The notes under the pieces are model-generated. The model was not told the DNA's origin, did not search any database, and was given only the letters and a program-made list of their open reading frames with translations. Made by a program: the position numbers and the translations under genes. Shown piece by piece: positions 33,630-42,721 of a stretch of 64,000 bases of DNA (positions are counted from its first letter, which is position 1; each line of letters starts with the position of its first letter). Origin of the DNA: Chitinimonas arctica (GTDB lineage Bacteria; Pseudomonadota; Gammaproteobacteria; Burkholderiales; Chitinimonadaceae); the NCBI RefSeq assembly GCF_007431345.1, contig NZ_CP041730.1, positions 4,278,001 to 4,342,000 of the forward strand. The letters are read 5' to 3'.

Positions 33630-34964
33630 CGGTGCGCTGGGGGCAAGGGTGGGTTTAACGCTATCCGGGGAGAGGCTCGCTGGGAGCAATACCGAAGCTA
33701 CGAGGGAGGGCGCTGGGTCATCCTTTTGAAATTGTTTGTCAGGGGAGGGGGCAACTTCTGCGGGGACTACACTTGGGCGCAGTTTCGGGGCTAATGATAT
33801 TTTCCAATTTGAGAACGTAGTGTCATTGTTTTCAAATGATGCGATTTGTTCATCAAAAATTGCAATTTTCTTTTTTTTAGCGGCAGCGAATGCTTTATCC
33901 CCTTCTATCTCGGGATGCTCCGCTTGAGCAGCTAGTTTAGAAGCCATCAGGCTGGATTTCTGCCGATTGCGCTCGGTGGCTACTGAATTTTTGTACTTGT
34001 CGAATAACGTATCGAGTTTGCTATCGTCCCATCGTTGGAAGTAGTATCGAGTGGCCTCATTTTTTAAGTTTTCATAAATGATGTCTAATTCACCTAGAAG
34101 ATAGTCTTTCTTAGCCTCAAGACTTGATTGCTTTTCGTCGGCTTCTTGGTGTTTCGTATAGTAGGGGAGGAGACTGGTGTTTAGTTGAAAATAGGCAAAT
34201 TTAAGTTCCTTGTACTTATCGAGTAAAGCATCAATTTTTTCTAAGCTTTCCTTTTGCTGACCCACTGATGCAGGCGTGGGAGCCGTGCTGACGGAAGTGA
34301 GAGTTTTAGGGGTGACTTCGTTTGTTACCGTTGTGCTGGGGGCAGGGGCGGCGTTAACGATTTCTTTGGGAACTACTTGCGTGTGAGAAGCGGGGGACTC
34401 TGCATGTATTGCTGCCTCGCTATCAGTATTATTTTGGATGTTCCGTGTGTTTATGGATGAAGAGTTATTTTTAAGTGAGTTTCCCTGTTCGGTGTGCCCG
34501 CTAGCTCCGGCAATATTTGTTTTTGATGGAGTGTGGCTAGTTTGCACGGACTCTGATAACTCGAGGCTATAGGCGAGCTGACCCGATGGATGCGTTACCA
34601 AATCTTCGGGGGAAGGCGCAGGCCCAGCCTTGAGGGGATTTCCGTTAACGCAGGTGCCGGCTCCTGAAGGGGGGGGATCTTTTTTGTTAACCGCTAGTTT
34701 TTCGTTGGCCTCAAAAGAATAGGGGGCTTGATTTTCTACTCTCCACTTGTTTAGAGGCGCACTATTTTTATTTGTAGTGGTAAAAAAGTTACACAGCCAC
34801 TGCCAGAACCGTTTGAAGCGGCTGGGGGTGCTGACTTTGTTTGCTTCTATTAGAGGATTGATTTTCGAAACCGCAGAATCTTTAATCCGGCCGGATTCTT
34901 GAGGTGAGTTTTTAACAACGCCGCAGTTGTGTTGCGAGGGGGATTGGGCTTTTATTTGATCCAT
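33426..34964 (-). CDS. AT-rich orphan gene with internal duplication, truncated by a stop
   Basis: A 512-residue frame from ATG 34964; a TTG at 34982 also opens it, and neither has a clear ribosome site. Residues 1-205 are Ser/Asn/Pro-rich and probably disordered, apart from SRFKRFWQWLCNFFTTT near residue 47. Two copies of a 185-190 residue unit follow. Each starts T-S-V-S-T-A-P-T-P, then L-E-K-I-D-x-L-L-x-x-Y-K-E, L-x-P-Y-Y-x-K and a Lys/Glu/Gln-rich coiled-coil part ending N-W-K-I-x-L. The second copy is cut by TAA at 33426. Low GC and an orphan sequence suggest transfer. The layout (disordered N-terminus plus helical repeats) would suit a translocated effector, but no family is recognised. 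Confidence 0.5.
   Translation of the reverse strand: MDQIKAQSPSQHNCGVVKNSPQESGRIKDSAVSKINPLIEANKVSTPSRFKRFWQWLCNFFTTTNKNSAPLNKWRVENQAPYSFEANEKLAVNKKDPPPSGAGTCVNGNPLKAGPAPSPEDLVTHPSGQLAYSLELSESVQTSHTPSKTNIAGASGHTEQGNSLKNNSSSINTRNIQNNTDSEAAIHAESPASHTQVVPKEIVNAAPAPSTTVTNEVTPKTLTSVSTAPTPASVGQQKESLEKIDALLDKYKELKFAYFQLNTSLLPYYTKHQEADEKQSSLEAKKDYLLGELDIIYENLKNEATRYYFQRWDDSKLDTLFDKYKNSVATERNRQKSSLMASKLAAQAEHPEIEGDKAFAAAKKKKIAIFDEQIASFENNDTTFSNWKISLAPKLRPSVVPAEVAPSPDKQFQKDDPAPSLVASVLLPASLSPDSVKPTLAPSAPVTNGVTPETLTSVSTAPTPTLADQQKKILEKIDTLLNQYKENKCEYFHLTALLRPYYIKYKKADENK
33774..34328 (-). repeat. Internal repeat, first copy (555 bases)
   Basis: It encodes VTNEVTPKTLTSVSTAPTPA through KLRP, the intact counterpart of the unit at 33060-33629. 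Both copies keep the same order of helices and differ by scattered substitutions and a few short indels, which suggests an old tandem duplication. Confidence 0.75.
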
Positions 34965-35185
34965 ATGGGGAATATGCTTCAAATGGTATCTGGAAGATTA
35001 GAGTGTATGTAAAACTCAACCTGACGCCTTTTGTATTAATCGAATACTTTCGAAAAATGCACTCAGCGTATATTGCCGCTCTATACCCGCCGTATCGACA
35101 GCATGAACCGCCCCCGCCATACCTGCCGGACAGCGATGGCGGCCTACCCGGCGGCGATTGAGCCGCCGCCAGGTGCACTACACCC

Positions 35186-37672
35186 CTACTTCCCCAACCG
35201 CAAAGGCTTGGCCAGGCGGATCAACACAAATTCGCTATCGTCCGGCCGCTTGCTGCCCATATGCCGACCTACGCTGAACGGGTAATTGTTGTCATCCATG
35301 ACCCCCAACGTCTGCGGGTCGATAACCACGACGTTCTCGATGGTGTTGAATGGCATGGCGAACGGGTTGCCCAGGCCGATATCGCCGTTGGCGGCTTGCC
35401 CGCCGATCAGGTCGGGGTTGTGGATGGCCAGCAGGTTGGCCAGTTCGGACTTGCCCACGTATTCGCCGGCTGCACCCAGGGTGATCTGGAATAGCTTCTT
35501 GAAGCCTTGCAGATCGCCCTGCGAACCATCGCGCTCGATAACGATGCCTTCCGTGCCGTTGAACAGCACGAAATCGCCGATATTGCTGCCTTTGTCGTCC
35601 AGGCGGTACTTGAACTGCTTGCCGGTGTAGCGGCGGCCGGCGATATCGAATTCGCTGATCAGCAGGGTTTTGCCGTCATGGTCCGCCAGCGGCTGTTCCA
35701 GCATGGGGTAAAGCTTGCCGCCATCGGCCGAAAGGGCCATGCCCTCGAAGCCGCCCGATCGTTTGGCACGGAAGGGTTGAGTGGTGACCGTGCTGCGATA
35801 GGGCCAGTACAAGCCGGCCATCCAGGGGGTGTTGCGGCCGCCTTCGTCCTGCATATTGGTGCCGTCGTCGCTGGCGGGATCGGCATAGATGGGGAAATCG
35901 CCGAATAGATAGACGGTGCGGATAGCCGGAAATTTTTCCTGGACCCGCAGCAGGCTGCGAAAGTCGAAGCTCTGGATATCGGCACGCTCCGCCATGCCGT
36001 TGCTGACGATCAAACCGGCCAGGGTGTCGGCCATTTGTTCGAAGCCGACGGTGCGGTCGCGGTAGATATTGCCATGGCTATCCTTGTCGCTGCGCGGATT
36101 GAGCTTGGTCTCGATATTGAAACGGACCCGCCGGGCATTCGCCACCCGTTTGGCCGCTTCCGGGTGGGCGCTGCCGGCACCGCTGCCGTAGTAGTCGATA
36201 TAGGCGGTGACCAGGTCGAACAGATCCTGCGCCCGTGGCACCACGTAGGGACTTTGATAACCCTTGGCCAGGGCCAGCTTGGCCGATACCGGCGATAGGG
36301 CGGGGTCGTTGCGCTGTTCGGGATCGCGGAATAGTTTGTCGCAGATAAAGTTGGCCTGGATCTGCGCGGCGCTCAGGCGGCTGATCAACTGTTCATCGGC
36401 GACGGCGTAGGGCTGGCCATCGGCACGGCGGCATTTCTGCGCCTCGATATAGGGGTCGTGCTTGAGCATGGCGATGCCGTCCTGGCTGATGCCGGAGTCG
36501 GTTTCCAGCGTGGTCATCAGGTTGTCCAGCGCCACTTCGAAGGCCGGCAGGGTGTTCTCCGGGCGCAGGTTGCGGCCGCCGCGATGGCCTTGGGCGTCGA
36601 AACGGGCAATATCGATCAGACCGTCGGCGCCCAGCAGGTCGCCGGGCCGGCCATTGCCGTCGGCGTCGAATTCGCGCACCGCTTGCAGCAGCAGGTCCGG
36701 TCGATCGGAAATGATGCCGCTGACTCCTGCCTTCATCAGTTCCAGCATGCGCGGCTTGTCATTGACGGTCCAGGTCACCAGCGGGTAGCCGGCGGCTTTC
36801 AGGGAGGCGACGTCGAATACCTCGCTGGTGGCCGGCGTCAGGCCCGGCTGGGCATGGGTGCCGCGGGCATAGTGGGCGTCGGGGCTGGATTTCACGCCAT
36901 TGACGTCGTACTTCAGCATCACGTTATAGGGCGAGAACACCGGCGTGCGCTTGCCGCCGTATGACTGCGCGTGGGCACGCACCGCATTCATGATGCGCAC
37001 GGCGCTGGCTTCTTCGTTGTAGGGATTCTGCGGGGAACGGATCTGTTTACCGGGGTGTTCCAGGTCCGGCAGGGGGATAGGCGCTTCAAGCAAGGTGCCG
37101 CCGGCATCGGTATGCAGCAGGAAGGGACCGAATTCGTCGCCGAACCAGAGGGTGCCATCCGGGGCGCGTTGCATGGACTCGATATCGAAATCGGCACCGG
37201 TCAATACCCGTTCGGCGCTGAAGTGGTTGGTAATGGCGAAGGGGATGAGCTTGTTCGGGTCCTTCAACTGGATATGGCCTTCCACCTTGATGCCGCCATC
37301 GCCGCCGGTACGGGTCTGGAAGGTCGGGCGAATGGTATAGGCGCGCAAGTTGAAGTCGGCCGAATTCTCCAGGGTGCCGTAGCCGTTGTCGGCCATGGCC
37401 AGGTAGCTGCCGTCGCCGTTCTTCAGGGTGGCGGAAAATCCCTGGATCGGTTGGCTGGCGAATGGCGCGGCCTGGCCGTTCAGGTCGCCGCCCAGGTAGT
37501 TGCCCGAGCGGGGACCATCGGCGAAGCTGGCGGCCGGCAGCACGGCCCGGCCAATGACGGTCGGATCGCTCCAGCCGGCTTCATCGCTCTCGCTGCAGGC
37601 GCCAAGCGCCAGCAGTCCGGCTGCCAGCAAGGTCAGCCGCAGTGGGGTGGGGTTGAAGGGAAGGGAATGCAT
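35186..37672 (-). CDS. Lipoprotein with esterase-like phytase domain and GDPD elements
   Basis: An 828-residue exported lipoprotein; the lipobox L-G-A-C is near residue 26 after a hydrophobic leader. Residues about 60-250 (SATLKNGDGSYLAMADNGYG, LWFGDEFGPFLL) and the C-terminal 250 residues (RSGGFEGMALSADGGKLYP, YPFSVGRHMGSKRPDDSEFV) match the 'esterase-like activity of phytase' beta-propeller. Between them lie glycerophosphodiesterase signatures: GHRGGRNLRPENTLPAF near residue 355, and VTWTVNDKPRM with GVSGIISDRPD near residue 305. The latter normally forms the end of a GDPD domain, yet here precedes its start. A phosphate-scavenging role is inferred. GAGG precedes the ATG. It is divergent from ycaO. 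Confidence 0.85.
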   Translation of the reverse strand: MHSLPFNPTPLRLTLLAAGLLALGACSESDEAGWSDPTVIGRAVLPAASFADGPRSGNYLGGDLNGQAAPFASQPIQGFSATLKNGDGSYLAMADNGYGTLENSADFNLRAYTIRPTFQTRTGGDGGIKVEGHIQLKDPNKLIPFAITNHFSAERVLTGADFDIESMQRAPDGTLWFGDEFGPFLLHTDAGGTLLEAPIPLPDLEHPGKQIRSPQNPYNEEASAVRIMNAVRAHAQSYGGKRTPVFSPYNVMLKYDVNGVKSSPDAHYARGTHAQPGLTPATSEVFDVASLKAAGYPLVTWTVNDKPRMLELMKAGVSGIISDRPDLLLQAVREFDADGNGRPGDLLGADGLIDIARFDAQGHRGGRNLRPENTLPAFEVALDNLMTTLETDSGISQDGIAMLKHDPYIEAQKCRRADGQPYAVADEQLISRLSAAQIQANFICDKLFRDPEQRNDPALSPVSAKLALAKGYQSPYVVPRAQDLFDLVTAYIDYYGSGAGSAHPEAAKRVANARRVRFNIETKLNPRSDKDSHGNIYRDRTVGFEQMADTLAGLIVSNGMAERADIQSFDFRSLLRVQEKFPAIRTVYLFGDFPIYADPASDDGTNMQDEGGRNTPWMAGLYWPYRSTVTTQPFRAKRSGGFEGMALSADGGKLYPMLEQPLADHDGKTLLISEFDIAGRRYTGKQFKYRLDDKGSNIGDFVLFNGTEGIVIERDGSQGDLQGFKKLFQITLGAAGEYVGKSELANLLAIHNPDLIGGQAANGDIGLGNPFAMPFNTIENVVVIDPQTLGVMDDNNYPFSVGRHMGSKRPDDSEFVLIRLAKPLRLGK

Positions 37673-37928
37673 TACCGCCTCGTATGCTGTTGGTATGGAA
37701 GGGCGCACGATATCGTCGCTGCATGAAAGCCTGGTGACAGCCAGCACCGGGGCGCCATGCAAGGGAGCCGCTAAGGGTGCGCAGCAATGGGCGCAGTTCA
37801 TTTTCTTGTCCAGTTTTGTTACAGCGAATGGCGATACGCCAAAGGGCAAAGCGAAAAATGCAACAACCCCTTGCACCTTCAACGTGTACATTGCGGCCAC
37901 GCCTATTCCGATAAAAAGTAAAGAGCCC

Positions 37929-39653
37929 ATGCATAGCGCAGCACAAACCGAAAGTTTCATTCCCGGCAAGGATGCCTCGCTGGAGTCCTCCATCCGAACC
38001 CTCACCGACAAGCTGGCGGCGCGGGGCTTCCAGATGGATGAAACGCTCTGGCTCAATCCGGTCGAGGGAATCTGGTCGGTCCATGTGCGGGACCGCGAGT
38101 GCCCCATGCTGTTCGCCAACGGCAAGGGGGCCACTGAATTGGCCGCCCGTGCCAGCGCGCTGGGCGAGTTCAGCGAGCGGCTGGGCACGCATTATTTCTG
38201 GACCCACTTCCACCTGGGCGAGACCCGGGCCGAGCGGGCTTTCGTGCATTACCCGCAGGAGCGCTGGTTCGCGCCGACGGCGGATGGCAGTTGGCCGGCC
38301 GAATTGCTCAATCCCGAATTGCAGGCCTTCTACAACCCGGACGAAGAGATCGACTGCGAGGTCCTGGTCGATCTCAATTCCGGCAATGTCGAGCGCGGCA
38401 TCTGCGCCTTGCCCTATACCCGTCTACGCGACCAGCAGCTGAGTTATTTCCCGGTCAATATCATCGGCAACCTGTATGTCAGCAATGGCATGTCGGCCGG
38501 CAACACCCTGATGGAAGCGCGCAGCCAGGCCTTGTCGGAAATCCTCGAGCGGCATATCAAGTACCGCATCATCAGCGAAGGCCTGTGCCTGCCCGAAGTA
38601 CCCGACGCGGTGCTGGCCCGTTTCCCGCGCATCGCCGCCGGGGTCGAAGCGTTGCGGGCCGCCGGTTTCGGCATCCTGGTCAAGGATGCTTCGCTGGGTG
38701 GCTGCTACCCGGTGATGAATGTGACGCTGCTGCATCCGGAAGACCAAGGCTGCTTCGCCAGCTTTGGCGCCCATCCGCGTTTCGAAATCGCGCTGGAGCG
38801 GGCCTTGACCGAGCTGCTGCAAGGCCGTGCGCTGTCCTCGCTGGCCGGCTTCCCCGAACCCGGCTTCGATATGGACGAAATCACCGCGGTGGCCAATCTG
38901 GAAATCCACTTTGTCGATTCCAGCGGGGTGGTCAGCTGGAATTTCCTGGGCGACCAGCCGGACTACGATTTCGTCGATTGGAATTTCAGTACCACCACCG
39001 AGCAGGACTATGCCTGGCTGTGCGAGTGCATCCATGCCGAGGGCAAGGATATCTACGTCGCCGACTTCGCCGAGCAGGGCGTCTATACCTGCCGCATCCT
39101 GGTGCCGGGCATGTCCGAGATCTATCCGGTCGAGGACCTGGAGTGGGAAAACAATAGCGTGGGCAACGATATCCGCCCGGCCATGGTGGACCTGCCCAAT
39201 CTCGACGACGACGAATGCGCCGAATTGCTGGCCGATCTGCAGACGCTGAACCTGGGCGACGAGCGGCCGCTGTGGGAGATCCTGGGCCTGGCCGTGCCCT
39301 TGGGCACCGCCTGGAAGGAGTTGCGCATCGGTGAACTGAAGACGCTGCTGGCGCTGGCCATCGGCGATCAGGACGCCATCCGCGAAGGCTGTGACTGGAT
39401 CCACCACTACAAGCAGCTGAATCCGGCCCGCCGCCTGGTCTACCGCTGTATCGAAAGCCTGTTGAACCTGGATGACCGCGAGAATTATCGGCGCGCGCTG
39501 GCGAGCTTGTATGGCGCCGGCACGCTGCGCCAAGCCGAAGCCCTGCTGGACCGTAGCGAGCGCTTCTTCGGCCTGTGCACCCTTGGCCGCGATATGGAAG
39601 GCAGCGAGATGCACCAAAATCTGCTGCTGGCGTACGACAAGCTGTTCGCTTGA
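37929..39653 (+). CDS. ycaO: YcaO-like family protein
   Basis: A 574-residue protein close in length and layout to the Escherichia coli YcaO. The N-terminal two thirds form the YcaO ATP-binding fold: ASALGEFSERLGTHYFWT near residue 78 and MEARSQALSEILERHIKYRI near 200, with its acidic ATP/Mg ligands. The C-terminal part, with short helical repeats (LLALAIGDQDAIREGCDWI and on), is the extension specific to the standalone proteobacterial YcaO linked to ribosomal S12 beta-methylthiolation. No azole-peptide partner genes or precursor peptide are nearby, which argues against a RiPP role. ATG 37929 is chosen because upstream residues are shadow translation of the divergent gene. Confidence 0.88.
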   Translation: MHSAAQTESFIPGKDASLESSIRTLTDKLAARGFQMDETLWLNPVEGIWSVHVRDRECPMLFANGKGATELAARASALGEFSERLGTHYFWTHFHLGETRAERAFVHYPQERWFAPTADGSWPAELLNPELQAFYNPDEEIDCEVLVDLNSGNVERGICALPYTRLRDQQLSYFPVNIIGNLYVSNGMSAGNTLMEARSQALSEILERHIKYRIISEGLCLPEVPDAVLARFPRIAAGVEALRAAGFGILVKDASLGGCYPVMNVTLLHPEDQGCFASFGAHPRFEIALERALTELLQGRALSSLAGFPEPGFDMDEITAVANLEIHFVDSSGVVSWNFLGDQPDYDFVDWNFSTTTEQDYAWLCECIHAEGKDIYVADFAEQGVYTCRILVPGMSEIYPVEDLEWENNSVGNDIRPAMVDLPNLDDDECAELLADLQTLNLGDERPLWEILGLAVPLGTAWKELRIGELKTLLALAIGDQDAIREGCDWIHHYKQLNPARRLVYRCIESLLNLDDRENYRRALASLYGAGTLRQAEALLDRSERFFGLCTLGRDMEGSEMHQNLLLAYDKLFA

Positions 39654-39756
39654 AGCGGTCCCGTACGGCGGTGTGCCGGCCATAGGCTGACAGCTGTACC
39701 GGGTTGGGGTGGGCCAGGGCGGTTATCGTCCTGGCACCTTCTTACAGGTGTATCCC

Positions 39757-40929
39757 ATGTCACGCATGATTCCACTTCCCGCCCTCGCCGCCGGTTTCAT
39801 CACGGTACTGGTGGGCTATACCAGCTCGGCCGCCATCATCTTCCAGGCGGCCAAGAGCGCTGGCGCTACGCCGGCCGAACTGGCCTCCTGGCTGATGGCG
39901 CTGGGCTTTGCGATGGGGATCAGCTGCATCGGCTTGTCCTTGCGCTATCGCATGCCCATCTCCACCGCCTGGTCCACGCCTGGCGCCGCCTTGCTGGTCA
40001 CCAGCCTGGCCGGCTACAGCATGGCGGAGGCGATCGGCGCCTTCGTATTCTCGGCCGTGCTGATCCTGCTCAGCGGCGTGACCGGCTGGTTCGAACGCGC
40101 CATGCGCCATATTCCGCTTTCCATCGCGGCGGCCATGCTGGCAGGGGTATTGCTGAAGTTCGGCATGAATGTCTTTACCGCCATGCAGACGCAGTTCGGC
40201 CTGGTGCTGGCCATGTTTCTCACTTACCTATTGTTCAAACGCTACTTGCCGCGCTATGCGGTGGTGGCGGTGTTGCTGGTCGGCAGCGGGCTGGCCGCCT
40301 GGCTGGGCCTGATCCGGTTCGAGGCGCTGAGCTTGACCGTCGCCACGCCGGTCTGGACCACGCCGGTATTCAACTGGAAGGCGCTGGTCGGGGTGGGCCT
40401 GCCGCTGTTTATCGTCACCATGGCGTCGCAGAATATTCCGGGCGTGGCGGTGCTGCGTTCCTCCGGCTATACCCCACCGGTGTCGGCCCTGGTCAGTTGG
40501 ACCGGCCTGCTCAATCTGCTGCTGGCCCCCTTCGGCTGCTTCGCCTTGAACCTGGCGGCGATCACCGCCGCCATCTGTGCCGGCCGCGAGGCGCACGAAG
40601 ACCCGGCCCAGCGCTATCGGGCCAGCGTGGCCGCGGGTGGCTTCTATCTGCTGCTGGGACTATTGGGTGGTTCGGTGGGGGCACTGTTTGCAGCCTTTCC
40701 CGCCGCGCTGGTACTGGCCATCGCCGGCATTGCCCTGTTCGGCGCCATCAGCAGCGGCCTGGCCTTGGCCATGCGCGAGGAAAACCAGCGCGAAGCGGCG
40801 CTGATCACCTTGCTGGTCACCGCCTCGGGCATCAGCCTGGCGGGGATAGGTTCGGCTTTCTGGGGGCTGCTGGCGGGTGGCTTGGCGTTTTGGCTGCTGG
40901 GTGCGGGCGGACAACGCACGAAATCGTAG
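39757..40929 (+). CDS. BenE family benzoate/H+ symporter-like transporter
   Basis: A 390-residue inner-membrane protein with 11-12 hydrophobic segments, the right size for BenE. Landmarks are FITVLVGYTSSAAIIFQAA near the N-terminus, RMPISTAWSTPGAALL near residue 65, VTMASQNIPGVAVLRSSGY near residue 225 and LAPFGCFALNLAAITAAIC. The family is related to the nucleobase/sulfate transporters, and characterised members import benzoate. No benzoate catabolic genes adjoin, so the true substrate is open. The start at 39757 follows ACAGGTG. It lies alone after ycaO and 67 bases before an aminopeptidase gene in the same direction. Confidence 0.88.
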   Translation: MSRMIPLPALAAGFITVLVGYTSSAAIIFQAAKSAGATPAELASWLMALGFAMGISCIGLSLRYRMPISTAWSTPGAALLVTSLAGYSMAEAIGAFVFSAVLILLSGVTGWFERAMRHIPLSIAAAMLAGVLLKFGMNVFTAMQTQFGLVLAMFLTYLLFKRYLPRYAVVAVLLVGSGLAAWLGLIRFEALSLTVATPVWTTPVFNWKALVGVGLPLFIVTMASQNIPGVAVLRSSGYTPPVSALVSWTGLLNLLLAPFGCFALNLAAITAAICAGREAHEDPAQRYRASVAAGGFYLLLGLLGGSVGALFAAFPAALVLAIAGIALFGAISSGLALAMREENQREAALITLLVTASGISLAGIGSAFWGLLAGGLAFWLLGAGGQRTKS

Positions 40930-40996
40930 GCGCGCGGATTGCTGAGGATAGTGCCAAAGTGAAAGGAAGGGCGTCGGCCATCCGGGGGAGACGATG

Positions 40997-42088
40997 ATGC
41001 GGACCATGCTGTTGGTGGGAGTCGCCATGGGCCTGTCGGCCTGTAGCAGCGTGCGCTACGTCGGTCAGGCGGCCGGCGGCCAGGCCGAGGTGATGAGCAA
41101 AGCCAGGCCCATTGCCGAGTTGCTCGCCGATCCTGCCACCCCGGCCGAACTCGCCGACAAGCTGAAGCTTGCGCAGACCTTGCGCGCCTTCGCGGTGAAG
41201 GAACTGAAGCTGCCCGACAACAGCAGCTATACCCAGTATGCCGACTTGGGCCGGCCTTACGCCTTGTGGAATGTGGTCAGCACGCCGGCACTGTCTCTGC
41301 GGCCGGTCGAAAGCTGCTTTCCGGTGGCGGGTTGCCTGGCCTATCGCGGCTATTACGCCGAAGGCGATGCCGCCAATTATGCCGAGCAGCGGCGCAAGCT
41401 GGGTGAGGATGTCTATCTCTATGGCATTCCCGCTTATTCCACCCTGGGCTGGTTCGCCGATCCCTTGCTTAATACCACCATCCGTTACGACAACGCTGCC
41501 TTGGCGCGGCTGATCTTTCACGAGCTGGCGCACCAGGTGATCTATGTGCGCGACGACAGCGCCTTCAATGAGGCCTTCGCCACCACGGTGGAGTTGGAAG
41601 GTTATGAGCGTTGGCTGAGCATTCGCGGCGAGGCTGCGGCGATGGTGGCCTACCGCACCGCCGAACGACGCCGGACGGCGTTTCGCCAACTGATGGCGAG
41701 CGGGCGGGCGCGGCTGGAAACGGTCTACGGCGGTGAAGGAAGCGAAGCGGAACAACAGGCCGCCAAGGCGGCCATCCTGGCTGAGGTAGCCGCGAACTAC
41801 TGGCTGCTCAAGGCGGAATGGGGCGGTTATATCGGTTACGACGAGTGGTTCGCCCCGGTGCCGAATAATGCCCATTTTGCCTCGGTGGCGACCTATCACG
41901 ATAAGGTACCGGCCTTGCGCGCCTTGTTTCGGCAGCAGGGTAGCGACTTCAAGGCCTTCTACCGGGCGGCGCAGGCGCTGGCGGAAAAAAATCGGGCCGC
42001 CCGTGATGCATCATTGGCGGCCCTGACAAGCGCTGTTGTTTCAGGGGAGAAACAGCGCGGAGCAACAAATTCTGTGGATACGCCGTAG
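40997..42088 (+). CDS. Lipoprotein zinc aminopeptidase (PF10023-like)
   Basis: A 363-residue lipoprotein. The leader RTMLLVGVAMGLSACSS has its lipobox near residue 14-16. The zinc-binding motif LIFHELAHQVIYVRDDSAFNE lies near residue 170, where H-E-x-x-H and the downstream Glu mark a gluzincin-like site. The family is annotated as predicted aminopeptidase. The trailing EAFATTVELEGYERWL is also conserved in it. Two adjacent ATGs occur at 40994 and 40997, and spacing from GGGGGAG favours the second. Substrate and role are unknown; outer-membrane or periplasmic location follows from the lipobox. Confidence 0.82.
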   Translation: MRTMLLVGVAMGLSACSSVRYVGQAAGGQAEVMSKARPIAELLADPATPAELADKLKLAQTLRAFAVKELKLPDNSSYTQYADLGRPYALWNVVSTPALSLRPVESCFPVAGCLAYRGYYAEGDAANYAEQRRKLGEDVYLYGIPAYSTLGWFADPLLNTTIRYDNAALARLIFHELAHQVIYVRDDSAFNEAFATTVELEGYERWLSIRGEAAAMVAYRTAERRRTAFRQLMASGRARLETVYGGEGSEAEQQAAKAAILAEVAANYWLLKAEWGGYIGYDEWFAPVPNNAHFASVATYHDKVPALRALFRQQGSDFKAFYRAAQALAEKNRAARDASLAALTSAVVSGEKQRGATNSVDTP

Positions 42089-42268
42089 CGTTGGGCGGTC
42101 TTTCGTCCCGGAACGACCACCTTGTCTGCTCATGACGAAATCATGCCGCGCCGATCTATCCGAAAATATTGGCGCTTTCCATAATCGGGAACACCGTATT
42201 GCAATTGCGGCGTGATTATGTCCCGTGCCGGGTAGAATGCTGGCTGTTCACGCAGTAGGAGAGGCACG

Positions 42269-42721
42269 ATGAAATGCCCGTTCTGCGGGTCGGCCGACAC
42301 CCAGGTCGTCGATACCCGTCTATCCGAGGAAGGCGACAGCATTCGCCGGCGGCGCAAGTGCGCGGCTTGCGACAAGCGCTTCACTACCTTCGAAACCGCC
42401 GAGATCCGCTCGCCGCAGGTGGTCAAGGTCAACGGCAATCGCGCCGATTTCGATCGGGAAAAGGTGCGGGTGAGCTTCCAGCGCGCGCTGCACAAGCGGC
42501 CGGTGCCGACCGCCCTGGTGGATGAGGCCATCGCCCGCATCGACCAGCGGGTACTCAGCCAGGGTGAACGCGAGATCGATTCGCGCCGTATCGGCGAGAT
42601 GGTGATGGCCGAATTGGCCAAGTTGGACAAGGTGGCTTATATCCGTTTTGCCTCGGTCTATCGAAGCTTCCAGGATGTCGATGATTTCCGCGATGCGATC
42701 CGTGAAGTGAGCAAGGCATGA
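42269..42721 (+). CDS. nrdR: Transcriptional repressor NrdR
   Basis: A 150-residue regulator of ribonucleotide reductase genes. The N-terminal zinc ribbon (CPFCGSADTQVVDTR, then CAACDKRFTTFE) is followed by the ATP-cone domain beginning VVKVNGNRADFDREKVRVSF. It binds NrdR boxes in response to ATP/dATP levels. AGGAGAGG precedes the ATG. It heads the long run of genes leading through riboflavin synthesis to nusB, thiL and pgpA, an order common in betaproteobacteria. The next gene overlaps its stop by four bases. Confidence 0.96.
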   Translation: MKCPFCGSADTQVVDTRLSEEGDSIRRRRKCAACDKRFTTFETAEIRSPQVVKVNGNRADFDREKVRVSFQRALHKRPVPTALVDEAIARIDQRVLSQGEREIDSRRIGEMVMAELAKLDKVAYIRFASVYRSFQDVDDFRDAIREVSKA

